DNA of 64,000 bases from Pelagibacteraceae bacterium (GTDB lineage Bacteria; Pseudomonadota; Alphaproteobacteria; HIMB59), in assembly GCA_019651435.1 (NCBI GenBank), contig BOYI01000001.1:558001-622000 (forward strand). Direction: 5' to 3'. The translations under genes and the position numbers were made by a program. The notes below the pieces were generated by a model. It was given only the letters and a program-made list of their open reading frames with translations, was not told the origin of the DNA and ran no database searches. Below, in pieces: positions 1 through 9,901 of this stretch; positions within the stretch are counted from its first letter, which is position 1, and each line of letters opens with the position of its first letter.

Positions 1-204
1 TCCAGAAGAGGACAAATTGAAAAAATGGAAGATAGAGGAAATGCTAAGGTAGTTTCTTCAGTCGTTCCTCTTGCTAATATGTTTGGTTATGTTAATAATC
101 TACGTTCAATGAGTCAAGGAAGAGCAAGTTATACAATGTTATTCTCACATTATGATGTAGTTCCGTCTAATGTTGAAGAAGAAATAAAGTCAAAGTTAGC
201 ATAA
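1..204 (+). CDS. fusA: Elongation factor G, C-terminal end (partial)
   Basis: The open frame entering the window ends at 204. It encodes the C-terminal end of EF-G, the GTPase that drives ribosomal translocation: an [28 protein letters not shown] stretch (domain V), read in pieces, followed by the [15 protein letters not shown] motif. Only about 67 residues are visible. The stop lies 3 nt before rpsJ, so fusA and the S10 cluster are probably co-transcribed. The usual tuf gene is not between them. Confidence 0.93.
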   Translation, partial: SRRGQIEKMEDRGNAKVVSSVVPLANMFGYVNNLRSMSQGRASYTMLFSHYDVVPSNVEEEIKSKLA

Positions 205-207
205 ACC

Positions 208-522
208 ATGATTAATCAAAATATTAGAATTAGACTTAAATCATTTGATCACAGTATATTAGATAGAAGTTCTATAGATATTTTACAAACTGCAAAAAGA
301 ACGGGTGCTAAAGTTATCGGACCTATTCCAATGCCTTCGAGAATTGAAAGAGTCACTGTTAATAAATCACCACATGTTGATAAAAAAAGTAGAGAGCAGT
401 TTGAACTAAGAACTCACATTAGAATGTTGGACATAATTGAGCCTACTCCTCAAACAGTCGATGCTCTAATGAAATTAGACCTCGCATCAGGTGTGAACGT
501 AGACATAAAAATAAAAAAATAA
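208..522 (+). CDS. rpsJ: 30S ribosomal protein S10
   Basis: This 104-residue protein has family-typical length and motifs: [10 protein letters not shown] at the N-terminus, then GPIPMPSR, and a C-terminal half with [10 protein letters not shown] and SGVNVDIK. S10 is part of the 30S head and, as NusE, of antitermination complexes. It opens the S10 cluster immediately after fusA, with rplC 6 nt downstream. The frame is intact. Confidence 0.97.
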   Translation: MINQNIRIRLKSFDHSILDRSSIDILQTAKRTGAKVIGPIPMPSRIERVTVNKSPHVDKKSREQFELRTHIRMLDIIEPTPQTVDALMKLDLASGVNVDIKIKK

Positions 523-528
523 AAAATC

Positions 529-1124
529 ATGATTATTAGTACAAAAATAGGCCAAACATCATTTATTAGTGAAGAAGGCAAAAGAGTTTGTGCTACTGTT
601 TTAGATTACAACACATGTACAGTTGTTGGTAACAGAACCGAAGATAAAGATGGTTACTCTGCTAATATTTTAGGTTTTCAAAAACCAAAAAAACTGAACA
701 AACCCCAATTAAAAGATTTTAACAAAAAAATATTGAACCTAAAAATTATAAAGAAGAAAGACTTAAGTTCTTCTGAAGATCTTTTGGAAGTAGGAAGTGA
801 AGTATCTCCAAAATTTAATGTAGGGATAAAGTTTGTGTTCAATCAAAAGTCAACTGGTAAAGGTTTTGCTGGAGCTATGAAACGTCATAATTTAGCGGTA
901 TGAGAGCTCCACGGTGTATCTATTTCACATAGAGCCCATGGATCTACTGGTCAAAATCAAAACCTGGTAAAGTTTTTAAAGGAAGAAAATGGCTGGTCAC
1001 CTTGGTGATGAAGTTACAACAACAAAAAACCTGAAGTTTTGTAGTAGATACTGAAAAGAAATTAATTCTCCTCAAAGGCTCTGTGCCAGGGAAAAATAAA
1101 TCAGTTGTAAGGGTATATAAATAA
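529..1124 (+). CDS. rplC: 50S ribosomal protein L3 (frameshifted in this sequence)
   Basis: The first frame (529-903) gives L3 through KGFAGAMKRH. A single-base shift near 897-905 then continues as HGVSISHRAHGSTGQ, with further small shifts up to KGSVPGKNKSVVRVYK and a stop at 1122-1124. All conserved L3 blocks are present in order, so the breaks look like sequence errors. The stop overlaps the rplD start as TAATG. Confidence 0.9.
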
Positions 1125-1686
1125 TGATCGAACAAATCACTCTTAAAAATCCAATATTTCTGATAAATCTTTGCATCTTTCAGTACAAAAACTTATTCTC
1201 ATAAAGCAAGGCAACAATCATAGCCTTGATAGATCAGAAGTTACTGGTTCAGGTAAGAAGCTATTTAAGCAAAAAGGACTGGTAATGCTAGAGCTGGTAA
1301 CAAAAAACAACACAAAGAAGAGGTGGTGGTAAAGCCTTTGGTCCTAAATTTCATTTAGTTTCATTTAAAGTTAATAAGAAAGTAAAAAATCTTGCTTTAA
1401 TGTCTTCAATCTCAATCAAAAGTAACAACAAGTCACTTTACTCTATTGATGAAACTAAGTTAGACTGAGAAAGCAGTAAAGATATTTTAAATAAAAATAC
1501 AATAAAAAATCATGATTGTTCTTAAAAATACCAATGAAAATAAGTTGTATCTAAGTTTCAAAATTATAAAAATATTTCTTTTCACTCGATAAAAACTATT
1601 CAATACATTCATCTTTAAAATCTGACATGCTTATTTTTTCAAACAAATCATCTCTTTATGAGACATATATTGGGAAAAATATCTAA
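1124..1686 (+). CDS. rplD: 50S ribosomal protein L4 (multiply frameshifted)
   Basis: No long open frame survives, but the L4 signature can be read across frames: QKGTGNARAGNKK, then RGGGKAFGPK, then KVNKKVKNLAL, and a C-terminal part around 1560-1680 reading SIKT, DMLIFS, ETYIGK. ATG at 1124 overlaps the rplC stop, and the stop at 1684-1686 overlaps the rplW ATG. The position between rplC and rplW agrees with L4, which also autoregulates the S10 operon in enterobacteria. Boundaries are fairly secure; the internal reading is not. Confidence 0.8.
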
Positions 1687-1968
1687 TGGATTTAAATCTT
1701 AATTAAAAAACCTGTATTACAGAAAAATCAACTGCTAATGCACAATTCAATAAATATATATTCGAAGTTACAAATCAGCAAATAAATCTGAAATTAAAGC
1801 TACTATAGAAGATGTTTATAAAGTTAAGGTTGAAAAGTTGAATAGTGTTATGTTAAAAGCAAGCCTAAAGTTTTCAAGGGTCAAAGAGGTACACGATCAG
1901 AACAAAAAAGAATTATGTTACTCTTAAAGGAAGGTAATACAATTGATATGAGTGGAAAGGTAAAATAA
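1686..1968 (+). CDS. rplW: 50S ribosomal protein L23 (frameshifted)
   Basis: From ATG 1686 the reading shifts near 1700-1715 and continues with EKSTANAQFNKYIFEV, KSEIKATIEDVYKVKVEKLNS and a basic loop with KVFKGQRGTRSEQK. This is the L23 pattern (ribosomal exit-tunnel rim and SRP docking site). The stop at 1966-1968 precedes rplB by 2 nt. At about 94 residues the length is normal. Confidence 0.85.
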
Positions 1969-1970
1969 AT

Positions 1971-2786
1971 ATGGGTCTAATTACATATAAACCACCACTC
2001 CTCTTTTAGAAAAGACAGTTAAAATTGATAAATCTGTTTTATTTAAAGGTAGACCAGAAAAAAATCTTATAGAAGAATTACAGCCTAATTCTGGAAGAAA
2101 TAAACTGGAAAAATTACAATTAGACATAGATCAGGTGGCATAAAAAGAAATATAGAATTATTAACTTTTAAAAGAAATACATTTGATAAAATTGGAACAG
2201 TTGAAAGGATTGAATATGATCCTAACCGAAGTGCTTTATAGCACTTGTTGATTATCAAGATTTAAAAGAATACATCATAGCTCCTCTGATATTAAATCAG
2301 GTGATAAAGTTATTTCATCTTCAAAGACTGAGATCAGCTCTGGAAATGCTATGAAAATCAAAAATATTCCCAACGGTACATCAATTCATAATATTGAATT
2401 AAAGCCTGGGCTGGAGGTAAATTATGCAGATCTGCAGGTTCTTTCGCTCAGGTCTTGGGTTCAAGATAAATACATCATGATTAAGTTGTCTTCAGGGAAA
2501 CTCGCCTTGTTCATGGAGAGTGTATGGCCACTGTTGGGTAGTATCTAATCAAGATAATAAAAATAAAAAGATTGGTAAGGCTGGTATTAAAAGACACTTG
2601 GGAATTAGACCAACTGTAAGAGGTGTTGTAATGAACCCTGTGGATCACCCACATGGTGGTGGTGAAGGTAGAACATCAGGTGGAAGACATCCATCTACTC
2701 CTTGGGGTATGAAAACCAAAGGTAAAAAAACAAGAAAAATCAAATTCACATCTAAAATGATAATTTCAAGAAGGGCTAAGAAATAA
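1971..2786 (+). CDS. rplB: 50S ribosomal protein L2 (frameshifted)
   Basis: ATG 1971 starts MGLITYKP. The remainder is readable across several shifts: [19 protein letters not shown], then [13 protein letters not shown], and from 2520 an intact C-terminal part with [17 protein letters not shown] and [10 protein letters not shown], the hallmark L2 peptidyl-transferase-proximal segment. The stop TAA 2784-2786 overlaps the rpsS ATG. About 271 residues are expected after correction, typical of the family. Confidence 0.92.
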
Positions 2787-3070
2787 TGGCAAGATCTGTC
2801 TGGAAGGGACCTTACTTTGATATAACTCTTTATAAAAAAGTAAAAAAATCAAAAGAAGAAAATTCAAAATCTCCAATTAAAACATGGTCAAGAAGATCTA
2901 CTATCATTCCAGATTTTGTTGGTGTTACGCTTTCTGTTTATAATGGTAAATCCTTTATTCCAGTATTTGTTACTGAAGATATGGTTGGTCACAAACTAGG
3001 AGAATTTTCACCTACTCGAGTATTTAAAGGTCACTCTGGTGATAAGAAAGCAGTTCAAGGTAAGAAATAA
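2786..3070 (+). CDS. rpsS: 30S ribosomal protein S19
   Basis: An intact 94-residue frame beginning [10 protein letters not shown]. It carries the S19 core: [15 protein letters not shown], then [10 protein letters not shown], and [19 protein letters not shown]. It binds 16S rRNA in the 30S head with S13. It overlaps rplB upstream and rplV downstream by one base (TAATG). Confidence 0.97.
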   Translation: MARSVWKGPYFDITLYKKVKKSKEENSKSPIKTWSRRSTIIPDFVGVTLSVYNGKSFIPVFVTEDMVGHKLGEFSPTRVFKGHSGDKKAVQGKK

Positions 3071-3406
3071 TGTCTAAAGAGGTTAAAGCTATAATAAGAT
3101 GATTAGAACTAGCTTCCAGAAGTTAAATCTAATTATTAAAGATATTAGAAAAAAGACATTAATGCTGCTGTAAATATTTTAAAATTTTCAACAAAGAGGT
3201 TAGTAAAGAAGTTTTAAAGACACTTAATTCTGCTGTAGCAAACGCAGAAAACAATAATAATTTAGATATTGATAAACTAGTTGTTAAAGAGGCTTATGTG
3301 GAAAAAGCCTAAGAATGAAAAGATTTAGACCGATGAGCAAAGGAAGAGCATTCCAAATCATCAAACCTTTTTCAAGACTAACTCTGGTTTTAGAGGAAGA
3401 GGATAA
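3070..3406 (+). CDS. rplV: 50S ribosomal protein L22 (frameshifted)
   Basis: ATG 3070 overlaps the rpsS stop. The reading jumps frame several times but shows the L22 pattern: [10 protein letters not shown], then [21 protein letters not shown], and [17 protein letters not shown] followed by [10 protein letters not shown]. The C-terminal end is uncertain: a TAA at 3404-3406 overlaps the rpsC start, whereas the LEEED frame would run a few codons further. L22 lines the peptide exit tunnel. Confidence 0.83.
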
Positions 3407-4065
3407 TGGGACAGAAAGTTAACCCTAATTCATTAAGAGTAGGTATAAACAAATATTGGCAATCAACTTGGTTTGAAAAAAAGATTATTCTAATTTCTTA
3501 AAGAAGATCATAATATTCGTAGTTATATTGAAAAGAATTATGCAAATTGCAGGATAAGCTCAGTTATAATTGAAAGAGCTGCAGCCAACTTAAAATTATT
3601 ATTCATACATCTAAGCCTGGTGTTCTAATTGGTAAAAAGGTGCAGATATTGAAAAATTAAGAAATAGTTTATCAAAACTATCTGATAAAAACATATCTCT
3701 AGATATAAAAGAGATTAAAAAACCTGAAACTGATGCATCATTGGTTGCTGACTCTATCGCAAGACAGCTTGAAAAGAGAATTGCTTTTAGAAAAGCAATG
3801 AAAAAAGTCTGGCATGTCTGCAATAAAGTTAGGTGCAAAAGGCATTAAAATTGTTTGTGGTGGAAGATTAGGTGGAGCGGAAATAGCTAGATCTGAAAAA
3901 TTTAGTGAAGGTAGTGTTCCACTTCATACCTTAAGAGCAGACATTGATTATGCAACTGCTCGCGCTTTGACTACTTATGGAATTATTGGTATCAAAGTTT
4001 GGTTATTTAAAGGCGAAAGTAAAAATACAAAAAATAACATCTCTAATGAAAAGGTGAGTTCATAA
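3406..4065 (+). CDS. rpsC: 30S ribosomal protein S3 (frameshifted)
   Basis: Starts [13 protein letters not shown] at 3406. After shifts near 3480-3660 the KH domain follows ([24 protein letters not shown]), then [25 protein letters not shown]. From 3814 the intact C-terminal domain reads [19 protein letters not shown] and [12 protein letters not shown]. The length (about 219 residues) and order match S3, part of the mRNA entry site. The stop overlaps rplP as TAATG. Confidence 0.92.
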
Positions 4066-4478
4066 TGCTTTTACCAAAAAATACTAAATATAGAAAACAG
4101 CATAAAGGAAGAATTCATGGAAATGCGAAAGGTAATTATGAATTAACTTTTGGTTATTATGGATTAAAATCCTTAAATGCTGAAAGAGTCACAGCTAGAC
4201 AAATAGAAGCTTCAAGAAGAGCTATTACAAGATTTTTAAAAAGAGCAGGCCGTCTATGGATAAGAGTATTTCCTGATGTTCCAGTCACAGCTAAGCCAGC
4301 TGAAGTTAGAATGGGTAAAGGAAAAGGTTCAATAGATAGATGGGTATGTAGAGTAAAGCCTGGAACTATAATGTTTGAAGTTGACGGTGTTGATAAGCAC
4401 CTTGCAAAAAAAGCATTTGAACTTGCATCTGCAAAATTACCTGTTAAAACCTCATTCGTTTCATTGGATCAATTTTAA
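4065..4478 (+). CDS. rplP: 50S ribosomal protein L16
   Basis: An intact 137-residue protein. Signature pieces are KYRKQHKGR near the start, [18 protein letters not shown], and [21 protein letters not shown]16 organises the aminoacyl-tRNA site of the 50S subunit. It shares TAATG junctions with rpsC and rpmC. Confidence 0.97.
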   Translation: MLLPKNTKYRKQHKGRIHGNAKGNYELTFGYYGLKSLNAERVTARQIEASRRAITRFLKRAGRLWIRVFPDVPVTAKPAEVRMGKGKGSIDRWVCRVKPGTIMFEVDGVDKHLAKKAFELASAKLPVKTSFVSLDQF

Positions 4479-4633
4479 TGGCAGACAAAGATATAAACAG
4501 TTTAAAAAAAGAGTTATTTAACCTAAAAATAATGAAGAAAAGTGGTCAACTTACTGATACATCTCAGTTTAAGAAGATAAAAAAACAAATTGCATCATTA
4601 TTAACCAAAGAAAGATTAGAAAAAAATGCCTAA
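4478..4633 (+). CDS. rpmC: 50S ribosomal protein L29 (51 aa)
   Basis: A short frame starting [17 protein letters not shown] at 4478, overlapping the rplP stop, and ending at TAA 4631-4633. It is Lys-rich and helical, with the L29 pattern of an N-terminal helix with ELFNLK and a C-terminal KKIKKQIASLLTKER helix. Its stop lies 8 bp inside rpsQ. The gene is slightly shorter than the usual 60-70 residues, as is common in reduced genomes. Confidence 0.9.
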   Translation: MADKDINSLKKELFNLKIMKKSGQLTDTSQFKKIKKQIASLLTKERLEKNA

Positions 4634-4853
4634 AAGAATTTTAAGCGGTAAAGTTGTTAAAAAATCAGGTGATAAAACAGTATCTGTTCTAGTTACTAGA
4701 CAGACAACACATCCTATTTATAAAAAAATTCATAAGAGTTTCAAAAAATATTTAGCTCATGACACAGATAATACTATTGCAGTAGGTGAGAATGTAAAAA
4801 TTCAAGAAACAAAACCATTATCAAAAAATAAATCATGGGAAATTATTAAATAA
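4626..4853 (+). CDS. rpsQ: 30S ribosomal protein S17
   Basis: An intact 75-residue protein: [21 protein letters not shown], then a [15 protein letters not shown] segment and an acidic-basic C-terminal part ([22 protein letters not shown]). This is the OB-fold S17 of the 30S body. It overlaps rpmC by 8 bp and rplN by 1 bp. Confidence 0.96.
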   Translation: MPKRILSGKVVKKSGDKTVSVLVTRQTTHPIYKKIHKSFKKYLAHDTDNTIAVGENVKIQETKPLSKNKSWEIIK

Positions 4854-5215
4854 TGATACAGGCAGAATCCAATTTACAAGTTGCAGATAATTCAGGCGCA
4901 AGATTAATCAGCTGTATTAAAGTTATTGGTGGATCAAAAAGAAGATATGCTAGAATTGGAGATATTATTATTGTTTCTGTCAAGGATGCTATTCCCAAGA
5001 TCAAAGTTAAAAAAGGTGAAGTTCAAAGAGCTATTATCGTTAGAACAAAGAAACCTTTAATTAGAGAAGACGGAACATCAATTAAATTTGATACAAATGC
5101 GCAGTTTGTTAGATAAACAAAATGAACCTATTGGAACAGAATTTTGGACCAGTTACAAGAGAGTTAAGAAAAAGAATATGATGAAGATTGTTAGCTTAGC
5201 TCCGAGGTACTTTAA
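4853..5215 (+). CDS. rplN: 50S ribosomal protein L14 (one frameshift near the C-terminus)
   Basis: The first 87 residues ([16 protein letters not shown], then a [13 protein letters not shown] block and [14 protein letters not shown]) are in frame. A shift near 5105-5117 then continues as [35 protein letters not shown] in corrected reading. Stop TAA 5213-5215 overlaps the rplX ATG. With the shift repaired the length is about 121 residues, the family norm. Confidence 0.92.
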
Positions 5216-5521
5216 TGATTAAAAAATAAAAAAGGTGATGAAGTTATTGTGAAAGGGTGGTAAGGATAAAGGAAAAATTGGAAAAATTGCAAAGTCTTTA
5301 ATTCCATTGATAAAGTAATTATTTCTGGTGTTAATGTTAGTAAAAAGCATCAAAAACCATCACAAGACTCAAAGGGTGGAATTGTAGATAAAGATATGCC
5401 TATACATATTTCTAATATCTTGGCTTATGATTCAAAAGCTAAAAAATCATCAAAAGTTGGGTTCAAAGTTGAAGATGGTAAAAAAGTTAGAATTTTAAAA
5501 TCTTCTGGAGAAAAATATTAA
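5215..5521 (+). CDS. rplX: 50S ribosomal protein L24 (frameshifted)
   Basis: From ATG 5215 the reading, after small shifts within the first 100 bp, gives KGDEVIVK, GGKDKGKIGKIAK, then INKVIISGVNVSKKHQKPS-type text and SKGGIVDKDMPIHISN (KOW-motif L24, assembly initiator). The end SSGEKY runs to TAA 5519-5521, overlapping rplE. About 102 residues. Confidence 0.88.
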
Positions 5522-6057
5522 TGAGCGCTACTGTACAAGAATTATTTAATATTTCTGATCAATTAGCTAAAAATTTAGAAATACCTCATAAATTAGCAGT
5601 TCCTAAAATGACAAAAATTGTAGTGAATGCAGGTATTGGTAGTATCAAAGAAGATAATAAAGCTATTGAAAAAATGAAGAAAGATTTATCTCTAATTACA
5701 GGACAGGCTCCTGTAGTTCGTTTATCTAAAAAAGCTATAGCTTCATTTAAAATTAGAAAAGGAATGCCTGTTGGTTTATCTGTAACTCTTAGAAAAAATA
5801 TTATGATGGAGTTCTATGACAGATTGGTGAATATAGCTATGCCACGAATTAAAGACTTTAGAGGTTACTCGAAGAAATCATTTGATGGTCAGGGTAACAT
5901 AACTATTGGTATCAAAGATCATATTATTTTTCCTGAGATAAGTGTCGAAAATGTAGAAAATATTTTTGGTTTTGATATCACAATCGCAACTTCAGCAACT
6001 AATGATAAGGAAGGGTATGAATTGTTAAAGTTAATGAACTTTCCATTCTTGAATTAA
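5521..6057 (+). CDS. rplE: 50S ribosomal protein L5
   Basis: An intact 178-residue frame. Motifs are [54 protein letters not shown] and [11 protein letters not shown]5 binds 5S rRNA and contacts the P-site tRNA. rpsN follows after 2 nt. Confidence 0.97.
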   Translation: MSATVQELFNISDQLAKNLEIPHKLAVPKMTKIVVNAGIGSIKEDNKAIEKMKKDLSLITGQAPVVRLSKKAIASFKIRKGMPVGLSVTLRKNIMMEFYDRLVNIAMPRIKDFRGYSKKSFDGQGNITIGIKDHIIFPEISVENVENIFGFDITIATSATNDKEGYELLKLMNFPFLN

Positions 6058-6059
6058 AC

Positions 6060-6365
6060 ATGGCAAAACAAAGCGCAATCCAAAAAAATATTAATAGAAA
6101 AACACTCATTGATAGATTGAGTGAAAAAAGAGCAAAATTAAAAAAAGTTTTAATGAATAAAGAACTTCCTTTTGAAGAAAGAGTAAAAATTCAAATGAAA
6201 CTAGAGTCTATGCCTAGAAATTCATCACGAATTAGATATAGAAATAGATGTTTTTTATCTGGTAGACCGAGAGGTGTTTACTCAAAATTTAATTTATCAA
6301 GAATAGCAATCAGAGATATGGCTGGAAAAGGTCAAATCCCTGGCCTAACGAAAGCGAGCTGGTAA
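6060..6365 (+). CDS. rpsN: 30S ribosomal protein S14
   Basis: A 101-residue protein of the long, zinc-independent S14 type: [10 protein letters not shown], a central [18 protein letters not shown], and a C-terminal [30 protein letters not shown] Cys4 zinc ribbon is absent, as usual for the long form. It sits between rplE and rpsH with 1-2 nt gaps. Confidence 0.97.
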   Translation: MAKQSAIQKNINRKTLIDRLSEKRAKLKKVLMNKELPFEERVKIQMKLESMPRNSSRIRYRNRCFLSGRPRGVYSKFNLSRIAIRDMAGKGQIPGLTKASW

Positions 6366-6366
6366 A

Positions 6367-6753
6367 ATGAGTGATACTCTAGCAGATATGATTACAAGAA
6401 TTAGAAATGGCCAAAAAGCTAACAAAGTTTCTATAAAAGCAATATACTCAAAATTAAATGTTAATGTTTGTAATGTTTTAAAAAATGAAGGCTATATTGA
6501 AAGCTTTGAAGTAATTGGAGATAACAAAAAAGACTTATCTATTACTCTCAAGTATTACAAAGGTAGCCCATTAATTAATAAAATTGAAAAAATTACTAAA
6601 CAAGGTTGCAGAGTTTACAGTTCAGTTGAAGATATACCAAAAACTATTGGTGGTTTAGGTACAACAATTCTCTCAACATCAAAAGGTGTAATGTCTGACT
6701 CTGATGCAAGAAATCAAAAAGTAGGTGGAGAGGTGCTTATTAGCGTATTTTAA
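6367..6753 (+). CDS. rpsH: 30S ribosomal protein S8
   Basis: An intact 128-residue protein starting MSDTLADMITRIRNGQKAN, with the C-terminal TTILSTSKGVMSDSDARNQKVGGEVL signature in pieces. S8 is a primary 16S rRNA-binding protein and, in E. coli, the translational repressor of the spc operon. rplF begins 2 nt after the stop. Confidence 0.97.
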   Translation: MSDTLADMITRIRNGQKANKVSIKAIYSKLNVNVCNVLKNEGYIESFEVIGDNKKDLSITLKYYKGSPLINKIEKITKQGCRVYSSVEDIPKTIGGLGTTILSTSKGVMSDSDARNQKVGGEVLISVF

Positions 6754-6755
6754 TC

Positions 6756-7270
6756 ATGTCACGTTTAGCTAGAAATCCCATTACCATTCCTTCAGATGTA
6801 AAAATATCTGTTAACGACAATGTAATTAATTTTGAAGGAAAGTTAGGCAAGTCAAGCTCTACTTTACCAAACGGAATTGTCGTTGATATGAAAGATAATT
6901 TACTTCATTTCTCAGGAGAAAATAAGGCACTATTAGGTACTGTTTACGCTAATGTAAAAAATGAGATAGTTGGCAACTCCCAAGGTTTTGAAAAAGACTA
7001 GAATTGGTTGGAACAGGCTATAAGGCAAATGTTAGTGGTAAAACATTAGTTTTGTCTCTTGGATATAGCCACGATATTAATTTTAAAATCCCAGAGGGAA
7101 TTACAGCCAAGGTTGAAAAAAATATTGTTTCTATATCTGGCACTAGTAAACAGTTAGTTGGCCAAGTTGCTGCAGAAATTAAATCATTTAGAAAACCTGA
7201 GCCCTATAAAGGCAAAGGTGTAAGATATGAAGGTGAAAGAATTTATAGAAAAGAAGGTAAGAAAAAATAA
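6756..7270 (+). CDS. rplF: 50S ribosomal protein L6 (one frameshift)
   Basis: The N-terminal part runs to a stop at 6999-7001 (GFEKD*). One missing A in the AAAAA run just before it restores [19 protein letters not shown], the canonical L6 linker. The second half then runs intact to [20 protein letters not shown] and stop 7270. The repaired length is about 172 residues. It overlaps rplR by 1 nt (TAATG). Confidence 0.93.
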
Positions 7271-7616
7271 TGAATAACGATAAAATTCGATCCCTTAGAA
7301 GAAAAACTAGAATTAGAAAAAACTTAGTGCAGTTAAAAAACATAAGCTTTTAGTTTTTAGATCTTCCAAGCATATTTACGCATCTGTATTGACTGAACAA
7401 CAGGACAAGACACTATGCTCTTATTCATCCGTAAAAATTAATAAAACAGAAGGGCAAAAAAAACTTGATATTGCAAAATTAGTTGGAGAAAAAATTGCTG
7501 AAATGGCAATCGAAAAGGGTGTCAAGGAAGTAAAGTTTGATAAGGGCCCATATAAATATCATGGTAGGTTAAAAATTCTTGCTGATGCTGCAAGAGAGAA
7601 GGGTTTGTTATTTTAA
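7270..7616 (+). CDS. rplR: 50S ribosomal protein L18 (one frameshift)
   Basis: ATG 7270 gives [19 protein letters not shown] missing base near 7318-7326 restores [21 protein letters not shown]. The rest is intact with [30 protein letters not shown]. This 5S rRNA-binding protein has its normal length (about 115 residues) after repair. The stop overlaps rpsE. Confidence 0.93.
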
Positions 7617-8126
7617 TGCTTGAAAATAATACAAATAAAGAACTAATCGAAAAATTAATATCAGTTAGACGTGTTTCTAAAGTTGTTAAAGGTGGTAGAA
7701 GATTTGGTTTTGCTGCTTTAGTAGTTAGTGGAGATGGTCAGGGAAGAGTTGGATTTGGTTCAGGTAAAGCAAAAGAAGTCCCAGAAGCAATTCGTAAGGC
7801 ATCTGAAGAGGCAAAAAAACAATGGTTAGAATTCCTTTAAGAGAAGGTAGAACTATTCATCATGATATTAAAGCTAAGTTTTCATCCAGCACAGTGATTT
7901 TGAGATCTGCGCCTAAGGGTACGGGTATCATTTCAGGTGGCCCTTCAAGAGCAATTTTTGAAGCTTTGGGTATTTCTGATGTTGTATCAAAGGCTATCGG
8001 TACAAAAATCCTCATAATATTGTTCGATCTACTATTAAGGCTCTTAGAATGATCAATACACCCAAATCAGTATCTGCTAGAAGAAGCATAGAAATTAATT
8101 CCGTAATTAGTAAAAGAGAAAATTAA
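7616..8126 (+). CDS. rpsE: 30S ribosomal protein S5 (frameshifted)
   Basis: The N-terminal half shows [29 protein letters not shown] and [19 protein letters not shown] shift at about 7820 leads into [31 protein letters not shown] and [20 protein letters not shown], and another at about 8010 into [15 protein letters not shown]. The stop at 8124-8126 overlaps rplO directly; no rpmD lies between them. Confidence 0.93.
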
Positions 8127-8561
8127 TGATTAATAAATTACCAAAACAAAGAACTACAAATAAAAAACGAAAAGGTAAAGGTGTAGGGTCAGGCCTGGGC
8201 AAAACAGCAGGTAGAGGGCACAAAGGTCAAAAAGTCTAGATCTGGTGTTGCAGTTAGAAACTTTGAGGGTGGTCAAATGCCTATCTATAGAAAAACTCCC
8301 AAACGAGGTTTTAATTCTATTAAAAAACTAAGATCTAATATTCTTTCTATTTCACTTGTTAGCTTTAATAAATTTCAAAACGACTCAACTATCGATATGA
8401 AAATACTTGTAGAGTCAGGATTTCTTAAGAAAAAAGATCAGAAAAAAAATATAAAAGTAATTGACTCAATTCAATTTAAGAAAAAATTACAATTCAAAGA
8501 TTTTAAATTTACACCTGGTGCTAAGAAAAGAATAGAAGACTTAGGCGGTTCGGCTTCTTAA
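8126..8561 (+). CDS. rplO: 50S ribosomal protein L15 (frameshifted)
   Basis: Begins at ATG 8126 overlapping the rpsE stop. It carries KGKGVGSGLGKTAGRGHKGQ, the L15 N-terminal signature. One extra base near 8236 is followed by SRSGVAVRNFEGGQMPIYRKTPKRGF, and the C-terminal part with KFTPGAKKRIEDLGGS is intact. Length is about 145 residues. It directly follows rpsE and precedes secY. Confidence 0.93.
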
Positions 8562-8571
8562 TAACTAAGCT

Positions 8572-9901
8572 ATGAACACTAAAGTTCCTAATATTGATTA
8601 TAACGAAGCAATCAAGAACTCTGGTTTATTTCGAAAACTCGGTTTTGTACTTTTTGCAGTAATTGTTTATAGACTAGGTACATATGTACCAGTTCCTGGT
8701 ATCAATTCAGCTGTTTTAGAGCAAATATTTGCGCAACATCAAAATGGTATTCTTGGTATCTTTGATATGTTTTCAGGTGGCGCTCTGATGAGAATGTCTG
8801 TCTTCACGCTTGGCGTTATGCCTTATATCTCTGCTTCTATTATTATGACTTTGATGCAATCTTCTTTTGATAGTTTGAAAGCCCTTAAGGAGCAAGGAAC
8901 CAATGGAAGAAAAAAAATTCAACAATATACAAGATATCTGACAATACTTTTGGCTCTATTTCAAAGCTATGGTATTTCAAACGGTATTTTAAATCTCTCC
9001 GATACAGTTGACCCTACTCTTGGAAGCGTAGGCTTCTTTCAGTTATCAGCTATTATTACTATGACTTCCGGAACTATTTTCCTTATGTGGTTAGGAGAGC
9101 AAATTACTGAGCATGGATTTGGTAGTGGTATTTCAATTATCATTTTTGCTGGAATTGTTGCCAATTTACCTTTTGCCATCTTTAACACATTTGAGTTGGG
9201 TAGAACTGGTGCCCTTTCTGCTATTGCAATTATATCTATTATTTTCTTACTTTTAGCTTTAATAGTTGTAATTGTTTTTATTGAAAGAGGACAAAGAAGG
9301 TTATTAGTTCAGTACCCTAAGAGGCAAGTTGGAAATAAAGTCTTTGGTGGACAGTCTTCTTATTTACCAATAAAGGTAAATATAGCTGGAGTTATTCCTG
9401 CAATTTTTGCATCCTCGCTACTTTTATTTCCAAATACTATCTCTAATTTCTCACCTGAGAGCACAGGATTTTTATCTAGTTTGGGGTTTTTATTTATCTC
9501 ACGGTAAGCCTTTATACATGGCTTTCTTTTTTGGACTTATTGTATTTTTTGCCTTTTTTTATACAGGTATTGTTTTCAACCCAAAAGAACAAGCAGATAA
9601 TTTAAGAAATAATGGGGGTTTTGTTCTTGGATATCGACCTGGAGAGCAGACTGCTCAACATTTAGAGCATGTAATTTACCGACTAACATTTGTTGGCGCT
9701 GTATATTTAGGCTTGATTGCATTAATCCCTGAATTTTTAATTGCAAGACTATCAGTTCCTTTTTATTTGGGAGGAACAAGTTTATTGATAGTTGTTGTAG
9801 TAGCTATGGATTTCTTCTCTCAAATTCAAACACATTTGTTTACCTCTCAATATGAAAAAATATTGAGTAAAAATAAAATATACAAGAGTAAATGGTTATA
9901 G
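8572..9901 (+). CDS. secY: Sec translocon channel subunit SecY (one frameshift)
   Basis: This is the central subunit of the inner-membrane protein-conducting channel. The first 311 residues include the RLGTYVPVPGI motif, plug-region FSGGALMRMSVFTLGVMPYISASIIM, several membrane helices and the cytosolic loop with ERGQRRLLVQYPKRQ. A one-base shift near 9485-9500 joins to VFNPKEQADNLRNNGGFVLGYRPG and the last helices, ending at 9901. The total of about 443 residues is typical. The 3' end overlaps adk by 10 bp. Confidence 0.95.

Noticed and set aside
944-1135. Minus-strand open frame opposite rplC
   Set aside because: It lies opposite clear L3 coding sequence and has no family features; the frame is a shadow of a broken plus-strand gene.
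6999-7003. rplF as two separate genes or a true split L6
   Set aside because: A single missing A in an A-run restores the universally conserved LELVGTGY segment; the break fits the error pattern of the rest of the block.
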